A stretch of DNA of 64,000 nucleotides from Silanimonas sp. Lineage in GTDB: Bacteria > Pseudomonadota > Gammaproteobacteria > Xanthomonadales > Xanthomonadaceae. Below, in pieces: positions 46,386 through 56,119 of the stretch; the first letter of the stretch is position 1; every line of letters begins with the position of its first letter. The position numbers were made by a program, and so were the translations under genes. The notes beneath the pieces were generated by a model that was given only the letters and a program-made list of their open reading frames with translations, was not told the DNA's origin and ran no database searches. The stretch spans positions 1-64,000 of the forward strand of contig JAGXTI010000020.1 in NCBI GenBank assembly GCA_018334015.1. Reading direction: 5' to 3'.

Positions 46386-47264
46386 TCAGAGCACGTAGAC
46401 GAACAGGAACAGGGCGAGCCAGACCACGTCGACGAAGTGCCAGTACCAAGCCACCGCCTCGAAACCGAAGTGCTTCTGCGGGGTGAAATGGCCCTTCAGC
46501 ACGCGCAACCAGATCACGATCAGCATGATCGTACCGAGCACCACGTGCAGGCCGTGGAAACCGGTCAGCATGTAGAAGGTGGCACCGTAGATGCCGGAGT
46601 CGATGCGCAGGTTCAGCTCGTTCCAGGCAAACCAGTACTCGTAGGCCTGCACACCGCAGAAGATGAGGCCGAGTGCGATGGTGGCACCCAGCCAGGTCAA
46701 CACTTTCTGCCGCTCGCCAACCACCATGGCATGGTGGGCGATGGTGAGGGTGAGGCCCGAGGTCAACAGAATGATGGTGTTGATCAGCGGCAGGCCGAAG
46801 GGGCTGAGCGTGCTGAACTCACCACCGAGGTCGGCCGGGCCGTCCTCCGGCCAGCCGGTGATGTAACCGCCCCAGAGGAATTCGTTGCCGAGCGCGCCAT
46901 GGCCCTCGCCGGAAATCCACGGCAGCACGAACACGCGGATGTAGAACAGCGCGCCGAAGAAGGCCGCGAAGAGCATCACTTCGGAGAAGATGAACCAGAT
47001 CATGCCCTGCCGGAAGGACGCGTCGACCTGCTTGTTGTAGAGGCCGGCCTCGGATTCCCGGATGACATCGCCGAACCAGCCGAACAGGGTGTAGGCCATC
47101 AGCACGAGGCCGGCAACGAAGATCCAGAACGCGGTGTCGCTGCCGTTGAACCAGAAGATCACGCCGAGCATCAGCACGAACAGGCCGATCGAGCCGACGA
47201 AAGGCCACTTGCTGTGGTGTGGAACGTAGTAGACGTCGGCGTCGTGGGATTGGGCGTTGGCCAT
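46386..47264 (-). CDS. ctaE: Cytochrome c oxidase subunit III
   Basis: 292 residues, seven membrane helices. Typical blocks: YYVPHHSKWPFVGSIGLF at the N terminus, FSEVMLFAAFFGALFYIR (conserved Glu near the D-pathway), LTIAHHAMV, GFHGLHVVLGTIML and AVAWYWHFVDVVWLALF at the C terminus. Core subunit of the aa3 oxidase in the inner membrane. Confidence 0.97.
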   Translation of the reverse strand: MANAQSHDADVYYVPHHSKWPFVGSIGLFVLMLGVIFWFNGSDTAFWIFVAGLVLMAYTLFGWFGDVIRESEAGLYNKQVDASFRQGMIWFIFSEVMLFAAFFGALFYIRVFVLPWISGEGHGALGNEFLWGGYITGWPEDGPADLGGEFSTLSPFGLPLINTIILLTSGLTLTIAHHAMVVGERQKVLTWLGATIALGLIFCGVQAYEYWFAWNELNLRIDSGIYGATFYMLTGFHGLHVVLGTIMLIVIWLRVLKGHFTPQKHFGFEAVAWYWHFVDVVWLALFLFVYVL

Positions 47265-47291
47265 CGGGGTTTCCCTGAAAAAACGGGTGGA

Positions 47292-47888
47292 TCAGCGGAG
47301 CACGGTGGCCGGGGCCATGGCCACGGCGTTGGCCGGAGCCGCCGGCGGCGCGCTCAGGGCACGGGCGGTGGCCGCGTCGTTCTTGAAGAAGGTATAGGAC
47401 AGGGTGATCGTCTGGATGTGCGCCGGCAGCGCCGGATCGACGATGAAGCGCACCGGCATGTGCTGGTGCTGGCCGGGTGCCAGCAACTGTTCGGTGAAGC
47501 AGAAGCACTCGGTCTTGACGAAGTAGCCGGAGGCGATCACCGGGGCCACCGAGGGCGCGGCATTGCCGACCACCGGCGTCTCGGCGTTGTTGCCGGCGAC
47601 GTAGCTGATCTCGTAGGGCTTGCCGGGCACCACGTCCATCGCCAGCACCTGCGGGACGAAGGTCCAGGGCAGGCGCGAGTTCACCGTGCCGTCGAATTCG
47701 ACGCGCACGGTGCGGTTCGGATCGACCGCCATGCCCTCCACCCGTTCCTCGCCCGCCGCCGTGTCGGCGAGGCTGATGCCAAACACCTTCTCGCAGGCGA
47801 TCTCGTAGAGCGGCACCAGGGTGAAGGCGGCGACGAAGCTGCCGACCGAAATCAGAGCGATCTTGCGGGCAAGGGCGGCGTGGCTCAT
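47292..47888 (-). CDS. ctaG: Cytochrome c oxidase assembly protein CtaG/Cox11
   Basis: 198 residues; one membrane helix (about 10-28) then a periplasmic immunoglobulin-like copper domain. The copper-binding CFCF motif is in YFVKTECFCFTEQLL and the third ligand region near ACEKVFGI. Delivers copper to the CuB centre of subunit I. Pro/Ala-rich C-terminal tail of about 25 residues. Placed between the small subunit gene and ctaE, as in other gammaproteobacteria. Confidence 0.95.
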   Translation of the reverse strand: MSHAALARKIALISVGSFVAAFTLVPLYEIACEKVFGISLADTAAGEERVEGMAVDPNRTVRVEFDGTVNSRLPWTFVPQVLAMDVVPGKPYEISYVAGNNAETPVVGNAAPSVAPVIASGYFVKTECFCFTEQLLAPGQHQHMPVRFIVDPALPAHIQTITLSYTFFKNDAATARALSAPPAAPANAVAMAPATVLR

Positions 47889-47891
47889 GGA

Positions 47892-48032
47892 CTAGGCTCC
47901 CGTGTGTTCGATGAAGGTCTTGACGATGAAGTAACCGTACAGGGCGGTGGCCATGGCGACCAGCGCCCAGACCGTGCGGCGCACGGCGGCACGGCGCTGC
48001 GGGTCGTCCTTGGGGTCGGGCGTGGTGGCCAT
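47892..48032 (-). CDS. Small single-helix membrane protein of the oxidase operon
   Basis: 46 residues: a charged N terminus (MATTPDPKDDPQRRAAVRRT) and one membrane helix (WALVAMATALYGYFIVKTF) with a short tail. It lies 16 bp after ctaD and 3 bp before ctaG. Comparable tiny proteins occur at this place in xanthomonad and pseudomonad oxidase operons and may be an accessory subunit or assembly factor. Function unknown. Confidence 0.7.
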   Translation of the reverse strand: MATTPDPKDDPQRRAAVRRTVWALVAMATALYGYFIVKTFIEHTGA

Positions 48033-48048
48033 GGCGATGCGGCCGGGC

Positions 48049-49674
48049 TCAGTGCGTGACATCGCCATGGGCGAGGTCCTCGTCGCGGATCACCGGCGGC
48101 TTGCTGAAGGTGTGGTGCGGGGCCGGCGAGGGCACCGTCCACTCCAGGCCCCGGGCGCCCTCCCAGGCACGCGCCTCGGCCTTGACGCCACCGCGCGCGC
48201 ACTTCCAGACGATGTAGACGAACAGCAGTTGCATGAAGCCGAAGCCGAAACCGCCGATCGAGGACCACATGTTGAAGTCGGCGAAGGCCACGTTGTAGTC
48301 CGGGATGCGGCGCGGCATGCCGGCGAGACCGAGGAAGTGCTGCGGGAAGAACAGCAGGTTGACGAAGAAGGTGCTGCCCCAGAAGTGCACCTTGCCCAGC
48401 GTCTCGTTGTACATGTGGCCGGTCCACTTCGGCAGCCAGTAGTAGACAGCGGCCATGATGCCGAACACCGAGCCGGTCACCAGCACGTAGTGGAAGTGCG
48501 CCACCACGAAGTAGGTGTCGTGGTACTGGTAGTTGGCCGGCACCATCGCCAACATCAGGCCCGAGAAGCCACCGATGGTGAACATCACCACGAAACCGAG
48601 CGAGAACAGCATGGGCGTCTCGAAGGTCAGCGAGCCTCGCCACATGGTGGTGACCCAGTTGAACACCTTCACCCCGGTCGGGATGGCGATCAGCATGGTC
48701 GCGTACATGAAATACAGCTCGGCACCCAGGGGCATGCCGACCGAGAACATGTGATGCGCCCAGACGATGAAGGACAGGAAGGCGATCGAAGCGGTGGCGT
48801 AGACCATCGCCTGGTAGCCGAACAGCGGCTTGCGGGAGAAGGTCGGGATGATCTCCGAGATGATGCCGAAAGCCGGCAGGATCATGATGTAGACCTCGGG
48901 GTGCCCGAAGAACCAGAACACGTGCTGGTACAGGACCGGGTCACCGCCGCCGGCGGCATTGAAGAACGCGGTGCCGAAGAACTTGTCGGTGAGCAGCATG
49001 GTCACCGCGCCGGCCAGCACCGGCATCACCGCGATCAGCAGGAAGGCGGTGATCAGCCAGGTCCAGACGAAGATCGGCATCTTCAGCAGATCCATCCCCG
49101 GGGCGCGCATGTTGAGGATGGTGGCGATGATGTTGATCGCCCCCATGATCGAGCTGATGCCCATCAGGTGGATGGCGAAGATGGTGAAGGCGACGTTGGT
49201 GCCGCCCTGCAAGGACAGCGGCGGATACATCGTCCAGCCGGCCGCCGGGCCGCCCGAGCCGATGCCGAAGAAATACAGCACCAGCGGCAGCAGCAGCAGA
49301 ATGAAGGCGAACGGCAAGATCCAGAAGGACCAGTTGTTCATGCGTGGCAGGGCCATGTCCGGCGCACCCACCATCAGCGGGATCATCCAGTTGGCCAAGC
49401 CCACGAAGGCCGGCATCACCGCGCCGAAGATCATGACCAGCGCGTGCATCGTGGTCATCTGGTTGAAGAAGGTCGGATCGACCAACTGCAAGCCGGGCTG
49501 GAACAGCTCGGCCCGGATGACCAGCGCCATCGCGCCGCCCACCAGGAACATCACCAGCGAGAAGATCAGGTAGAGCGTGCCGATGTCCTTGTGGTTGGTG
49601 GACAGGAACCAGCGCTGGAAGAAGGTCTGCTGGTGGCCGTGGTCGGCGTTGAGGTTTTCTGCGTGGGTAGCCAT
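48049..49674 (-). CDS. ctaD: Cytochrome c oxidase subunit I
   Basis: 541 residues, twelve membrane helices. Haem and copper ligands: His in TTMHALVMIF (haem a), WFFGHPEVYIMILP (CuB His and cross-linked Tyr), IVWAHHMFSVG (two CuB His), VVAHFHYVLVTG (haem a3 and haem a His). K and D pathway elements are present, including Glu-containing HPEVYI and TWNN-like MNNWSFW. Reduces oxygen to water with proton pumping. It starts at 49674, 17 bp after ctaC. Confidence 0.98.
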   Translation of the reverse strand: MATHAENLNADHGHQQTFFQRWFLSTNHKDIGTLYLIFSLVMFLVGGAMALVIRAELFQPGLQLVDPTFFNQMTTMHALVMIFGAVMPAFVGLANWMIPLMVGAPDMALPRMNNWSFWILPFAFILLLLPLVLYFFGIGSGGPAAGWTMYPPLSLQGGTNVAFTIFAIHLMGISSIMGAINIIATILNMRAPGMDLLKMPIFVWTWLITAFLLIAVMPVLAGAVTMLLTDKFFGTAFFNAAGGGDPVLYQHVFWFFGHPEVYIMILPAFGIISEIIPTFSRKPLFGYQAMVYATASIAFLSFIVWAHHMFSVGMPLGAELYFMYATMLIAIPTGVKVFNWVTTMWRGSLTFETPMLFSLGFVVMFTIGGFSGLMLAMVPANYQYHDTYFVVAHFHYVLVTGSVFGIMAAVYYWLPKWTGHMYNETLGKVHFWGSTFFVNLLFFPQHFLGLAGMPRRIPDYNVAFADFNMWSSIGGFGFGFMQLLFVYIVWKCARGGVKAEARAWEGARGLEWTVPSPAPHHTFSKPPVIRDEDLAHGDVTH

Positions 49675-49691
49675 GTTCGGTAATCCCCGGA

Positions 49692-50564
49692 TCAGATCTG
49701 CGGCACGGCGGCGGCCGGCGCGGTCGCGACGGTGCGCGCGGTGGTTTCGTTCTCGGCCCGCATCGCGGCCAGTCGCGCCTGGAACTCCTCGCGCGGCACG
49801 GCCTCGACGACGATCGGCATGAAGCCGTGGTCCTTGCCGCACAGCTCGGCGCACTGGCCACGGAAGATGCCCGGCTCGTAGATCTTGGTCCACTGCTCGT
49901 TGATGATGCCGGGGATGGCGTCGCTCTTCCAACCCAGCGCCGGCACCCACCAGGCGTGGATCACGTCATCGGCGGTGAGGATGAAGCGGATCTTGGTGTC
50001 GGTGGGCAGCACCAGCGGGCGGTCGACATCGAGCAGGTAGGCGCCGTGCTCATCGAGGCCGGGGACCCGGCCGCTCTGGCGGATGCGCTCCGACTCACGA
50101 TCGAGCCTTGAGGAGAAGCGCACGCCTTCGCCGACATACTCGTAGGTCCAGAGCCACTGCTGGCCGATGATCTTGACCGTCATCTCGTGGCCACGGGTGT
50201 CGTGGGCATCGATGGTCTTGATCGTGGCCGGAACCGCCATGACCACCAGAATCAATGTCGGGATGGCGGTCCAGAGCACCTCGAGCTTGGTGCTGTGGAC
50301 GAAGGTCTTGTCGGCCACCGCGCCCTTGGATTTGCGAAACCGGAAAATGGCGACCGCCATCGCGCCGAACACGATCACGCCGATCACCACACAGATCCAG
50401 AGCATCCACATGTGCATGTCGTAGGCGCGTTGCGCCGTTTCCGTGACGCCCGGCGTCAGGTTGAGCTGCCAACGTTCCGGCTGGCCGCCGGTCGCAGCCA
50501 TTGCCGAGGTGGCAAAGCTGGCGACGAGGCCGGCGAGGGCGTGGACGGGTCGCGCTGTTTTCAT
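49692..50564 (-). CDS. ctaC: Cytochrome c oxidase subunit II
   Basis: 290 residues with signal peptide, two membrane helices (about 55-75 and 98-118) and a cupredoxin domain. The CuA site is complete: His in DDVIHAWWVPALG, then CAELCGKDHGFMPI with two Cys, Glu carbonyl, His and Met. No fused cytochrome c domain. Accepts electrons from cytochrome c in the periplasm. First oxidase structural gene, after DUF2244. Confidence 0.97.
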   Translation of the reverse strand: MKTARPVHALAGLVASFATSAMAATGGQPERWQLNLTPGVTETAQRAYDMHMWMLWICVVIGVIVFGAMAVAIFRFRKSKGAVADKTFVHSTKLEVLWTAIPTLILVVMAVPATIKTIDAHDTRGHEMTVKIIGQQWLWTYEYVGEGVRFSSRLDRESERIRQSGRVPGLDEHGAYLLDVDRPLVLPTDTKIRFILTADDVIHAWWVPALGWKSDAIPGIINEQWTKIYEPGIFRGQCAELCGKDHGFMPIVVEAVPREEFQARLAAMRAENETTARTVATAPAAAVPQI

Positions 50565-50578
50565 GCTGTGGACCTCAC

Positions 50579-51079
50579 TCAGGATTCTGCGGCTGGTAGC
50601 GGCCTCTGGGCCTGCGCCACCAGCCCCCGGAGCCGCCGGACGAGCTCGCTGCGCTCGACCGGTGGCAGGAAACTGCCTACTTCCACCTGGCGCCCGGCGG
50701 ACCCGATCAGGACCCGTTCCGGCGTTTCGGCGTTGCCTCGGACGCTGAGCCGCACCCAGCAGGGATGCGCCTCGAACACCCTCGCATCGTCGGGGGAGCG
50801 GCGGATTTCGAAACGCCGTCCATCCACCACGATGCGCTCGTAACGATCACCCGACCGCCACACCCAGCGCAGAGCCACCGCGACGATGGCGAGATCGAGC
50901 ACGGCGAACCACGGGGCGAAGGCATTGCCGACCGCGAAACTGAAACCCGCGACCACCGATACCGGCACCGCGATCAAGACAAAGAGAACGAAAAACTGCC
51001 GCTGCGTGAGGATGCGGCGGGGCCGCAGCACGAGCTGGACCTCCGGGACTTCCTCCGACGGCGGCAGTTCCACGATCAC
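50579..51079 (-). CDS. DUF2244 membrane protein
   Basis: About 166 residues with two adjacent membrane helices (FFVLFVLIAVPVSVVAGFSF and WFAVLDLAIVAVALRWVW), then a soluble part (RYERIVVDGRRFEIRRSP, FLPPVERSELVRRLRGLV) typical of DUF2244. These proteins often precede oxidase subunit II genes; no function is known. The start is uncertain: GTG at 51079 or 51073; the open frame further upstream has no family similarity. Confidence 0.78.
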   Translation of the reverse strand: MIVELPPSEEVPEVQLVLRPRRILTQRQFFVLFVLIAVPVSVVAGFSFAVGNAFAPWFAVLDLAIVAVALRWVWRSGDRYERIVVDGRRFEIRRSPDDARVFEAHPCWVRLSVRGNAETPERVLIGSAGRQVEVGSFLPPVERSELVRRLRGLVAQAQRPLPAAES

Positions 51080-51233
51080 GTCCAGCGTGCCATGACCTGC
51101 GTCAAGTCTGCCCAGTTTACGCCCGGCTGGATGGCAGCGGCAAGCCAAGTCCAGCGCGGTGTTGTGAAGGGGCTGACGCCATCGCAAGGTCCGGGCACAC
51201 TGCCGGCCTCGTTCGTTGCCGCCGGAACGCCGC

Positions 51234-54200
51234 GTGAAACCGATCCTCAGCCCCGAACTCCCCGGCGCCCCGTCCAGCTTGCGCGCCCGCGTGACCGCGG
51301 CCTACGCCCGCGACGAGTCCGAGCACCTGGCCGAGCTGTTGGCGGCGGCCACCCTGCCCGCCGCCTTGCAGGCCGAGGTGCAAGCCGCCGCGGAAGGCCT
51401 GGTCGAGCGCACCCGCATCCGCGCTGCCGACCCCGAGCTGGTGCAGGCCTTCATGCGCCAGTACGACCTCAGCTCCGAGGAGGGGGTCTTGCTGATGTGC
51501 GTGGCCGAGGCCCTGCTGCGCATCCCCGACCCACCCACCGCCGACAAACTGATCCGCGACAAGTTGGGCGAGGCGGCGTGGGAGAAACACCTCGGCGGCT
51601 CCAGCTCGGTGCTGGTGAACGCCTCCACCTGGGGCCTGATGCTGACCGGTCGGGTGGTGAGCCTGGCCGAGGACACCCGCCGCGATGTCGGTGCCGCCTT
51701 CAAGCGACTGGTGGCCCGCACCGGTGAGCCGGTGATCCGGCTGGCGGTTCGCCAGGCCATGAAGATCATGGGCCACCAGTTCGTGATGGGCCGGACCATC
51801 GACGAGGCGCTGGAGCGCAGTCGCAAGGGCGAGAACACGCGCTACCGCTATAGCTTCGACATGCTGGGCGAAGGCGCCCTGACAAGCCGGGATGCGGCCC
51901 GCTACTTCAAGGCCTACAAGGGCGCGATCGGAGCGATCGGGGCCGCCTACAAGGCGGGCGGTGCCGGCGGCAGCGCCGATGCGGTGTTCGCCGCACCCAG
52001 CATCTCGGTGAAGCTCTCCGCCTTGCACCCGCGATTCGAGCACGGCCAGCGCGGCCGCGTGCTGGCCGAGCTCACCCCGATGCTGCTCGAACTCGCCCAA
52101 CATGCCAAAGCGCAGGCGATCGGCTTCACCGTCGACGCGGAAGAAAGCGAGCGGCTCGAACTCTCCCTCGATGTGATCGGCACCGCCTTCGCCGAACGCA
52201 GCCTCGACGGCTGGGAGGGTTACGGTCTGGCCGTGCAGGCTTACCAGAAGCGCGCACCCTTCGTGATCGACGAGCTGGCCGCCCTCGCCCGGCAGGTCGG
52301 TCGGCGTCTGCCGATGCGTCTGGTCAAGGGCGCCTACTGGGATTCCGAAATCAAGAAGGCGCAGGTGGAGGGCTATGCCGGCTACCCGGTGTTCACCCGC
52401 AAGGCCAACACCGATGTCAGTTACCTCGCCTGCGCACGGCGCATGTTCGCGGCGAGCGACGCGATCTACCCGATGTTCGCCACGCACAACGCCCAGACCA
52501 TTGCCGCCATCCATGCGATGGCCAACGAGGGCGGCACGCGGCGCAACCACGAGTACCAGCGCCTGCACGGCATGGGCGAGGACCTCTATGCCGAGGTGAT
52601 CGGCGCCGACCGTCTGGGCGCGCCCTGCCGCGTCTATGCGCCGGTCGGTTCGCATGAAGACCTGCTGCCCTATCTGGTGCGTCGCCTGCTCGAGAACGGC
52701 GCCAACTCCAGCTTCGTCAATCGCATCACCGACAGCCGCGTGCGCGCCGCCGACCTCGTCGCCGACCCGGTCGCCACGGTGCGCCGCAACGCACTCTCGC
52801 CGCACCCGCACATCCCGCAGCCGCGCGATCTGTTCCGCGCGCCAAACGATGCCACACGGCGTCAAGACAGGACCAATTCGATGGGCATCAACCTCGCCAA
52901 CGACGCCGAGCTGCGCGAGCTCAGCACGAAGATCAACGCCGCCATGAAGCCCTGGCAAGCGCAGCCACTGGTGCCGGGCGCATCGAGCTTCGGTGCGAGC
53001 GTGCAGGTCAGCAACCCGGCCGACCGCCGCGAGGCCGTGGGCGAGTACCTCGCCGCCTCGGGCGCCAACGTGCAGACCGCCCTCGCCAACGCGGTGAAGG
53101 CCCAGCCCGGCTGGGACGCGCTGCCGGCGGCCAGTCGCGCGGTGATCCTGGAAAAAGCCGCCGACCTGCTGGAAGCCCGCACGCCCGAGTTCATGGCGAT
53201 GTGCGTCAAGGAAGCCGGCAAGAGCCTTCCGGCCGCGGTGGCCGAGGTGCGCGAAGCGGTCGACTTCCTGCGCTACTACGCTGGCCAAGCGCGCGAACTG
53301 TTCACGCCCTTGAAGCTGCCGGGGCCCACCGGCGAATCGAACCGGCTCAGCCTGCACGGTCGTGGCGTGTTCGTCTGCATCAGCCCGTGGAACTTCCCGC
53401 TCGCGATCTACCTGGGTCAGGTCGCCGCCGCGCTCGTCGCTGGTAACAGCGTCATCGCCAAGCCCGCCGAGCAGACCACGCTGGTGGCCTTCGCCGCGAC
53501 CCGGCTGCTGCACGAGGTGGGCGTGCCCGAGGACGTGCTGCAGTTCCTGCCGGGCGACGGTGCGACCGTCGGCGCGGGCCTCACCCGCGATGCGCGCGTC
53601 GCCGGTGTCGCCTTCACCGGCTCGAACGAGACCGCCTGGGCGATCAACCGCACGCTCGCGGCCCGTCATGCGCCGATTGCCGCACTGATCGCCGAGACCG
53701 GTGGCCAGAACGCGCTGATCGCCGATTCCTCGTCGCTGCCGGAACAAGTCGTGAAAGATGCCATCGCCTCGGCCTTCGACTCGGCCGGCCAGCGCTGCTC
53801 AGCCGCGCGCGTGCTGTTCGTGCAGGACGACATCGCCGACAAGGTGATGCAGCTGCTCGCTGGTGCGATGGACGAACTCGTCATCGGCGACCCCGGCCTG
53901 CCCAGCACCGACGTCGGCCCGGTGATCGACGAGGACGCCAAGCGAAATCTCGAGACGCATGCCGCGCGCATGGACAAGGAGGCCCGTCTCATCAAGATGG
54001 CCGCGCTGCCCGAGGCCTGTGCGCACGGCTGCTTCGTCGCCCCGCGTGCCTACGAACTGAACGCACTGTCGCAGCTCGATCGCGAGGTGTTCGGCCCGAT
54101 CCTGCACGTGCTGCGCTGGAAAGCCGACCAGCTCGATCCACTGATCGACGCCATCAACGGCACCGGCTTCGGCCTGACGCTCGGCATCCATTCGCGCATC

Positions 54201-54434
54201 GACGCCACGGTGGAGCACATCGCCCGGCGGGTGCGGGTTGGCAACTGCTACGTCAACCGCAACCAGATCGGTGCGGTGGTCGGCGTCCAGCCCTTCGGTG
54301 GCGAGGGCCTGTCCGGCACCGGCCCGAAGGCCGGCGGCCCGCACTACCTCGCCCGTTTCGCCACCGAACGCACGCTCACCATCAACACCACGGCGGCCGG
54401 CGGCAACGCCAGCCTGCTGACCCTGGCGGAATGA
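51234..54434 (+). CDS. putA: Bifunctional proline dehydrogenase / L-glutamate gamma-semialdehyde dehydrogenase
   Basis: 1066 residues, oxidising proline to glutamate. The FAD-dependent PRODH barrel lies at about 150-480 (RLVKGAYWDSEIKKAQ, ATHNAQTIAAIHA, EYQRLHGMGEDLYAEV). The ALDH domain follows from about 570 (CISPWNFPLAIYLGQVAAAL, AETGGQNALIADSS with catalytic Glu, DSAGQRCSAARVLFVQ with catalytic Cys near 854, QPFGGEGLSGTGPKAGG). There is no N-terminal ribbon-helix-helix DNA-binding domain, so it is a two-function PutA (E. coli has 1320 residues) and cannot repress its own gene in that way. GTG at 51234 has GGAA at good spacing. Confidence 0.95.
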   Translation: MKPILSPELPGAPSSLRARVTAAYARDESEHLAELLAAATLPAALQAEVQAAAEGLVERTRIRAADPELVQAFMRQYDLSSEEGVLLMCVAEALLRIPDPPTADKLIRDKLGEAAWEKHLGGSSSVLVNASTWGLMLTGRVVSLAEDTRRDVGAAFKRLVARTGEPVIRLAVRQAMKIMGHQFVMGRTIDEALERSRKGENTRYRYSFDMLGEGALTSRDAARYFKAYKGAIGAIGAAYKAGGAGGSADAVFAAPSISVKLSALHPRFEHGQRGRVLAELTPMLLELAQHAKAQAIGFTVDAEESERLELSLDVIGTAFAERSLDGWEGYGLAVQAYQKRAPFVIDELAALARQVGRRLPMRLVKGAYWDSEIKKAQVEGYAGYPVFTRKANTDVSYLACARRMFAASDAIYPMFATHNAQTIAAIHAMANEGGTRRNHEYQRLHGMGEDLYAEVIGADRLGAPCRVYAPVGSHEDLLPYLVRRLLENGANSSFVNRITDSRVRAADLVADPVATVRRNALSPHPHIPQPRDLFRAPNDATRRQDRTNSMGINLANDAELRELSTKINAAMKPWQAQPLVPGASSFGASVQVSNPADRREAVGEYLAASGANVQTALANAVKAQPGWDALPAASRAVILEKAADLLEARTPEFMAMCVKEAGKSLPAAVAEVREAVDFLRYYAGQARELFTPLKLPGPTGESNRLSLHGRGVFVCISPWNFPLAIYLGQVAAALVAGNSVIAKPAEQTTLVAFAATRLLHEVGVPEDVLQFLPGDGATVGAGLTRDARVAGVAFTGSNETAWAINRTLAARHAPIAALIAETGGQNALIADSSSLPEQVVKDAIASAFDSAGQRCSAARVLFVQDDIADKVMQLLAGAMDELVIGDPGLPSTDVGPVIDEDAKRNLETHAARMDKEARLIKMAALPEACAHGCFVAPRAYELNALSQLDREVFGPILHVLRWKADQLDPLIDAINGTGFGLTLGIHSRIDATVEHIARRVRVGNCYVNRNQIGAVVGVQPFGGEGLSGTGPKAGGPHYLARFATERTLTINTTAAGGNASLLTLAE

Positions 54435-54507
54435 GGCCTGCCGGCGCGCCAGCCCCGGCCGGCGCGCCCCTGTGTCACCCTGAGCTTCCGCCCCTGCACG
54501 CGCCGCC

Positions 54508-56112
54508 ATGCGCCTCGATTTCTACGGCCTCGCCGAACCGCCGTTCTCGATCACGCCGGACCCACGCTTCGTCTACCTGAGCGAGCGCCACCGCGATGCG
54601 CTGGCACACCTGCACTACGGCATCACCGAGGGCGGCGGCGGCGGCTTCGTGCAGCTCACCGGCGAAGTCGGCACCGGCAAGACCACGCTGTGCCGGCTGC
54701 TGTTGGAGCAACTGCCCGACAGCGTGCGGGTGGCGTTGCTGCTGAACCCCTTGCTCTCGCCGGTGGAACTGCTGGAGACCATCGCCGAGGAACTGCGGCT
54801 CGATATCACCGGCCTGCGTGGCAACGCCAAGGGCCTCTACGACGCTCTCAACCGCTACCTGCTCGATGCCTACGCGCAGGGCCTGCGCGTGGTGGTGATC
54901 ATCGACGAGGCGCAGAACCTCTCGCTGGCCGCACTCGAACAGGTACGACTGCTCACCAACCTTGAAACCGCCACCCAGAAGCTGCTGCAGGTCGTGCTGC
55001 TCGGCCAGCCCGAACTGCGCGAACTGCTCGCCCGCCCCGAACTGCGTCAACTGGCCCAGCGCATCACCGCGCGCTACCACCTCGGGCCGCTGGCCGACGA
55101 GGAGGTCGAGGCCTACCTGCGCCACCGCATCGCCGTCGCCGGTGCGGCGCGCTTCCCCTTCACCCGGCTGGCGGTGAAACGCCTGCACCAGCATTCCGGC
55201 GGCGTGCCGCGCCTGCTCAACGTGCTGGCGGAACGCGCCCTGCTCGCCGGCTATGCACGCGACGAGAATCCGGTCGGCGAACGGCTGGTCGATCTTGCCG
55301 CCCGCGAGGTGCTGGTGCCGCCGCTGGCACGCCTGCCGAGACCGCCCCTGGCCGCCTGGACGGCGGCCGCCTTGCTGCTCGGCATCGGCCTGTTCGCGCT
55401 GTGGCCAGAGCCCGACCCGCCGCCAGCACCGGTGCTGGCCGAGCCCTTCAGCGTGTCGCTGCCGCCGCCGTTCCTCGATGGCGAACGGCTTGCCACCCGC
55501 TTGGCCGCCCTCACGCCCGGCCTCGACGCCGCCGGCAACGAACTCTTGAAACTCTGGGCCGTGCGCGCCGACGAAGCCGGCCCCACCGACCTCGCCGACT
55601 GCCCGCCCTTGCTGGCACCGGGCCTGTTCTGCCAGTCCGGACGGGCCAGTCTGGACGCTCTGGCCGCCGCCCGTCGGCCGGCCCTGGTGCGACTGACACC
55701 GGCAGCCACTGGCACCACCGGAGCGCGCTGGGCGGTGCTGCTCGGCGTCGATGATCTGCGCGTGCGGCTGTGGCTGGAGGGCATCGTGGTTGATCTGGCG
55801 CGGCTCGATTTTCTGCGCCATTTCGATGGCCGGACGATCGCGCTCTGGCGCGGTCCGGCCTTCATCAGCAGCCTGCCGCGAGCCGGCGAGAGCGGTCCGG
55901 CGGTGGACTGGCTGGCCGCTCGACTGGCGGCCGAGGTCGGCGAGACCCCACCGGTCGGACCGCAGGTTTTCGACACCGAGCAGCAGCGCCGCCTGCGCGC
56001 CATGCAGACGGCTCAGGGCCTGCGGGTGGATGGCGTGCCCGGCCCGGCGAGCCTGCGTCTGCTCGGCGCCGAAAACCCGGGCGGCCCGCAGTTGCGCCGC
56101 CATCTGGAGTGA
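54508..56112 (+). CDS. gspA: GspA/ExeA-type AAA ATPase with peptidoglycan-binding domain
   Basis: 534 residues. N-terminal LDFYGLAEPPFSITPDPRF is the ExeA hallmark; Walker A is GEVGTGKTTL (about 52-61), Walker B VVVIIDEAQNL. One membrane helix at about 285-305 (WTAAALLLGIGLFALW), then a periplasmic region ending in a peptidoglycan-binding domain (LRAMQTAQGLRVDGVPGPASLRLLG). In Aeromonas, ExeA with ExeB remodels the wall to let the type II secretin assemble. gspB follows after seven bases. Confidence 0.88.
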   Translation: MRLDFYGLAEPPFSITPDPRFVYLSERHRDALAHLHYGITEGGGGGFVQLTGEVGTGKTTLCRLLLEQLPDSVRVALLLNPLLSPVELLETIAEELRLDITGLRGNAKGLYDALNRYLLDAYAQGLRVVVIIDEAQNLSLAALEQVRLLTNLETATQKLLQVVLLGQPELRELLARPELRQLAQRITARYHLGPLADEEVEAYLRHRIAVAGAARFPFTRLAVKRLHQHSGGVPRLLNVLAERALLAGYARDENPVGERLVDLAAREVLVPPLARLPRPPLAAWTAAALLLGIGLFALWPEPDPPPAPVLAEPFSVSLPPPFLDGERLATRLAALTPGLDAAGNELLKLWAVRADEAGPTDLADCPPLLAPGLFCQSGRASLDALAAARRPALVRLTPAATGTTGARWAVLLGVDDLRVRLWLEGIVVDLARLDFLRHFDGRTIALWRGPAFISSLPRAGESGPAVDWLAARLAAEVGETPPVGPQVFDTEQQRRLRAMQTAQGLRVDGVPGPASLRLLGAENPGGPQLRRHLE

Positions 56113-56119
56113 ACCGGCC

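Noticed and set aside
51117-53747. 876-codon leftward frame inside putA
   Set aside because: Antisense shadow of putA; composition is His/Gly/Arg-rich and no motif is seen.
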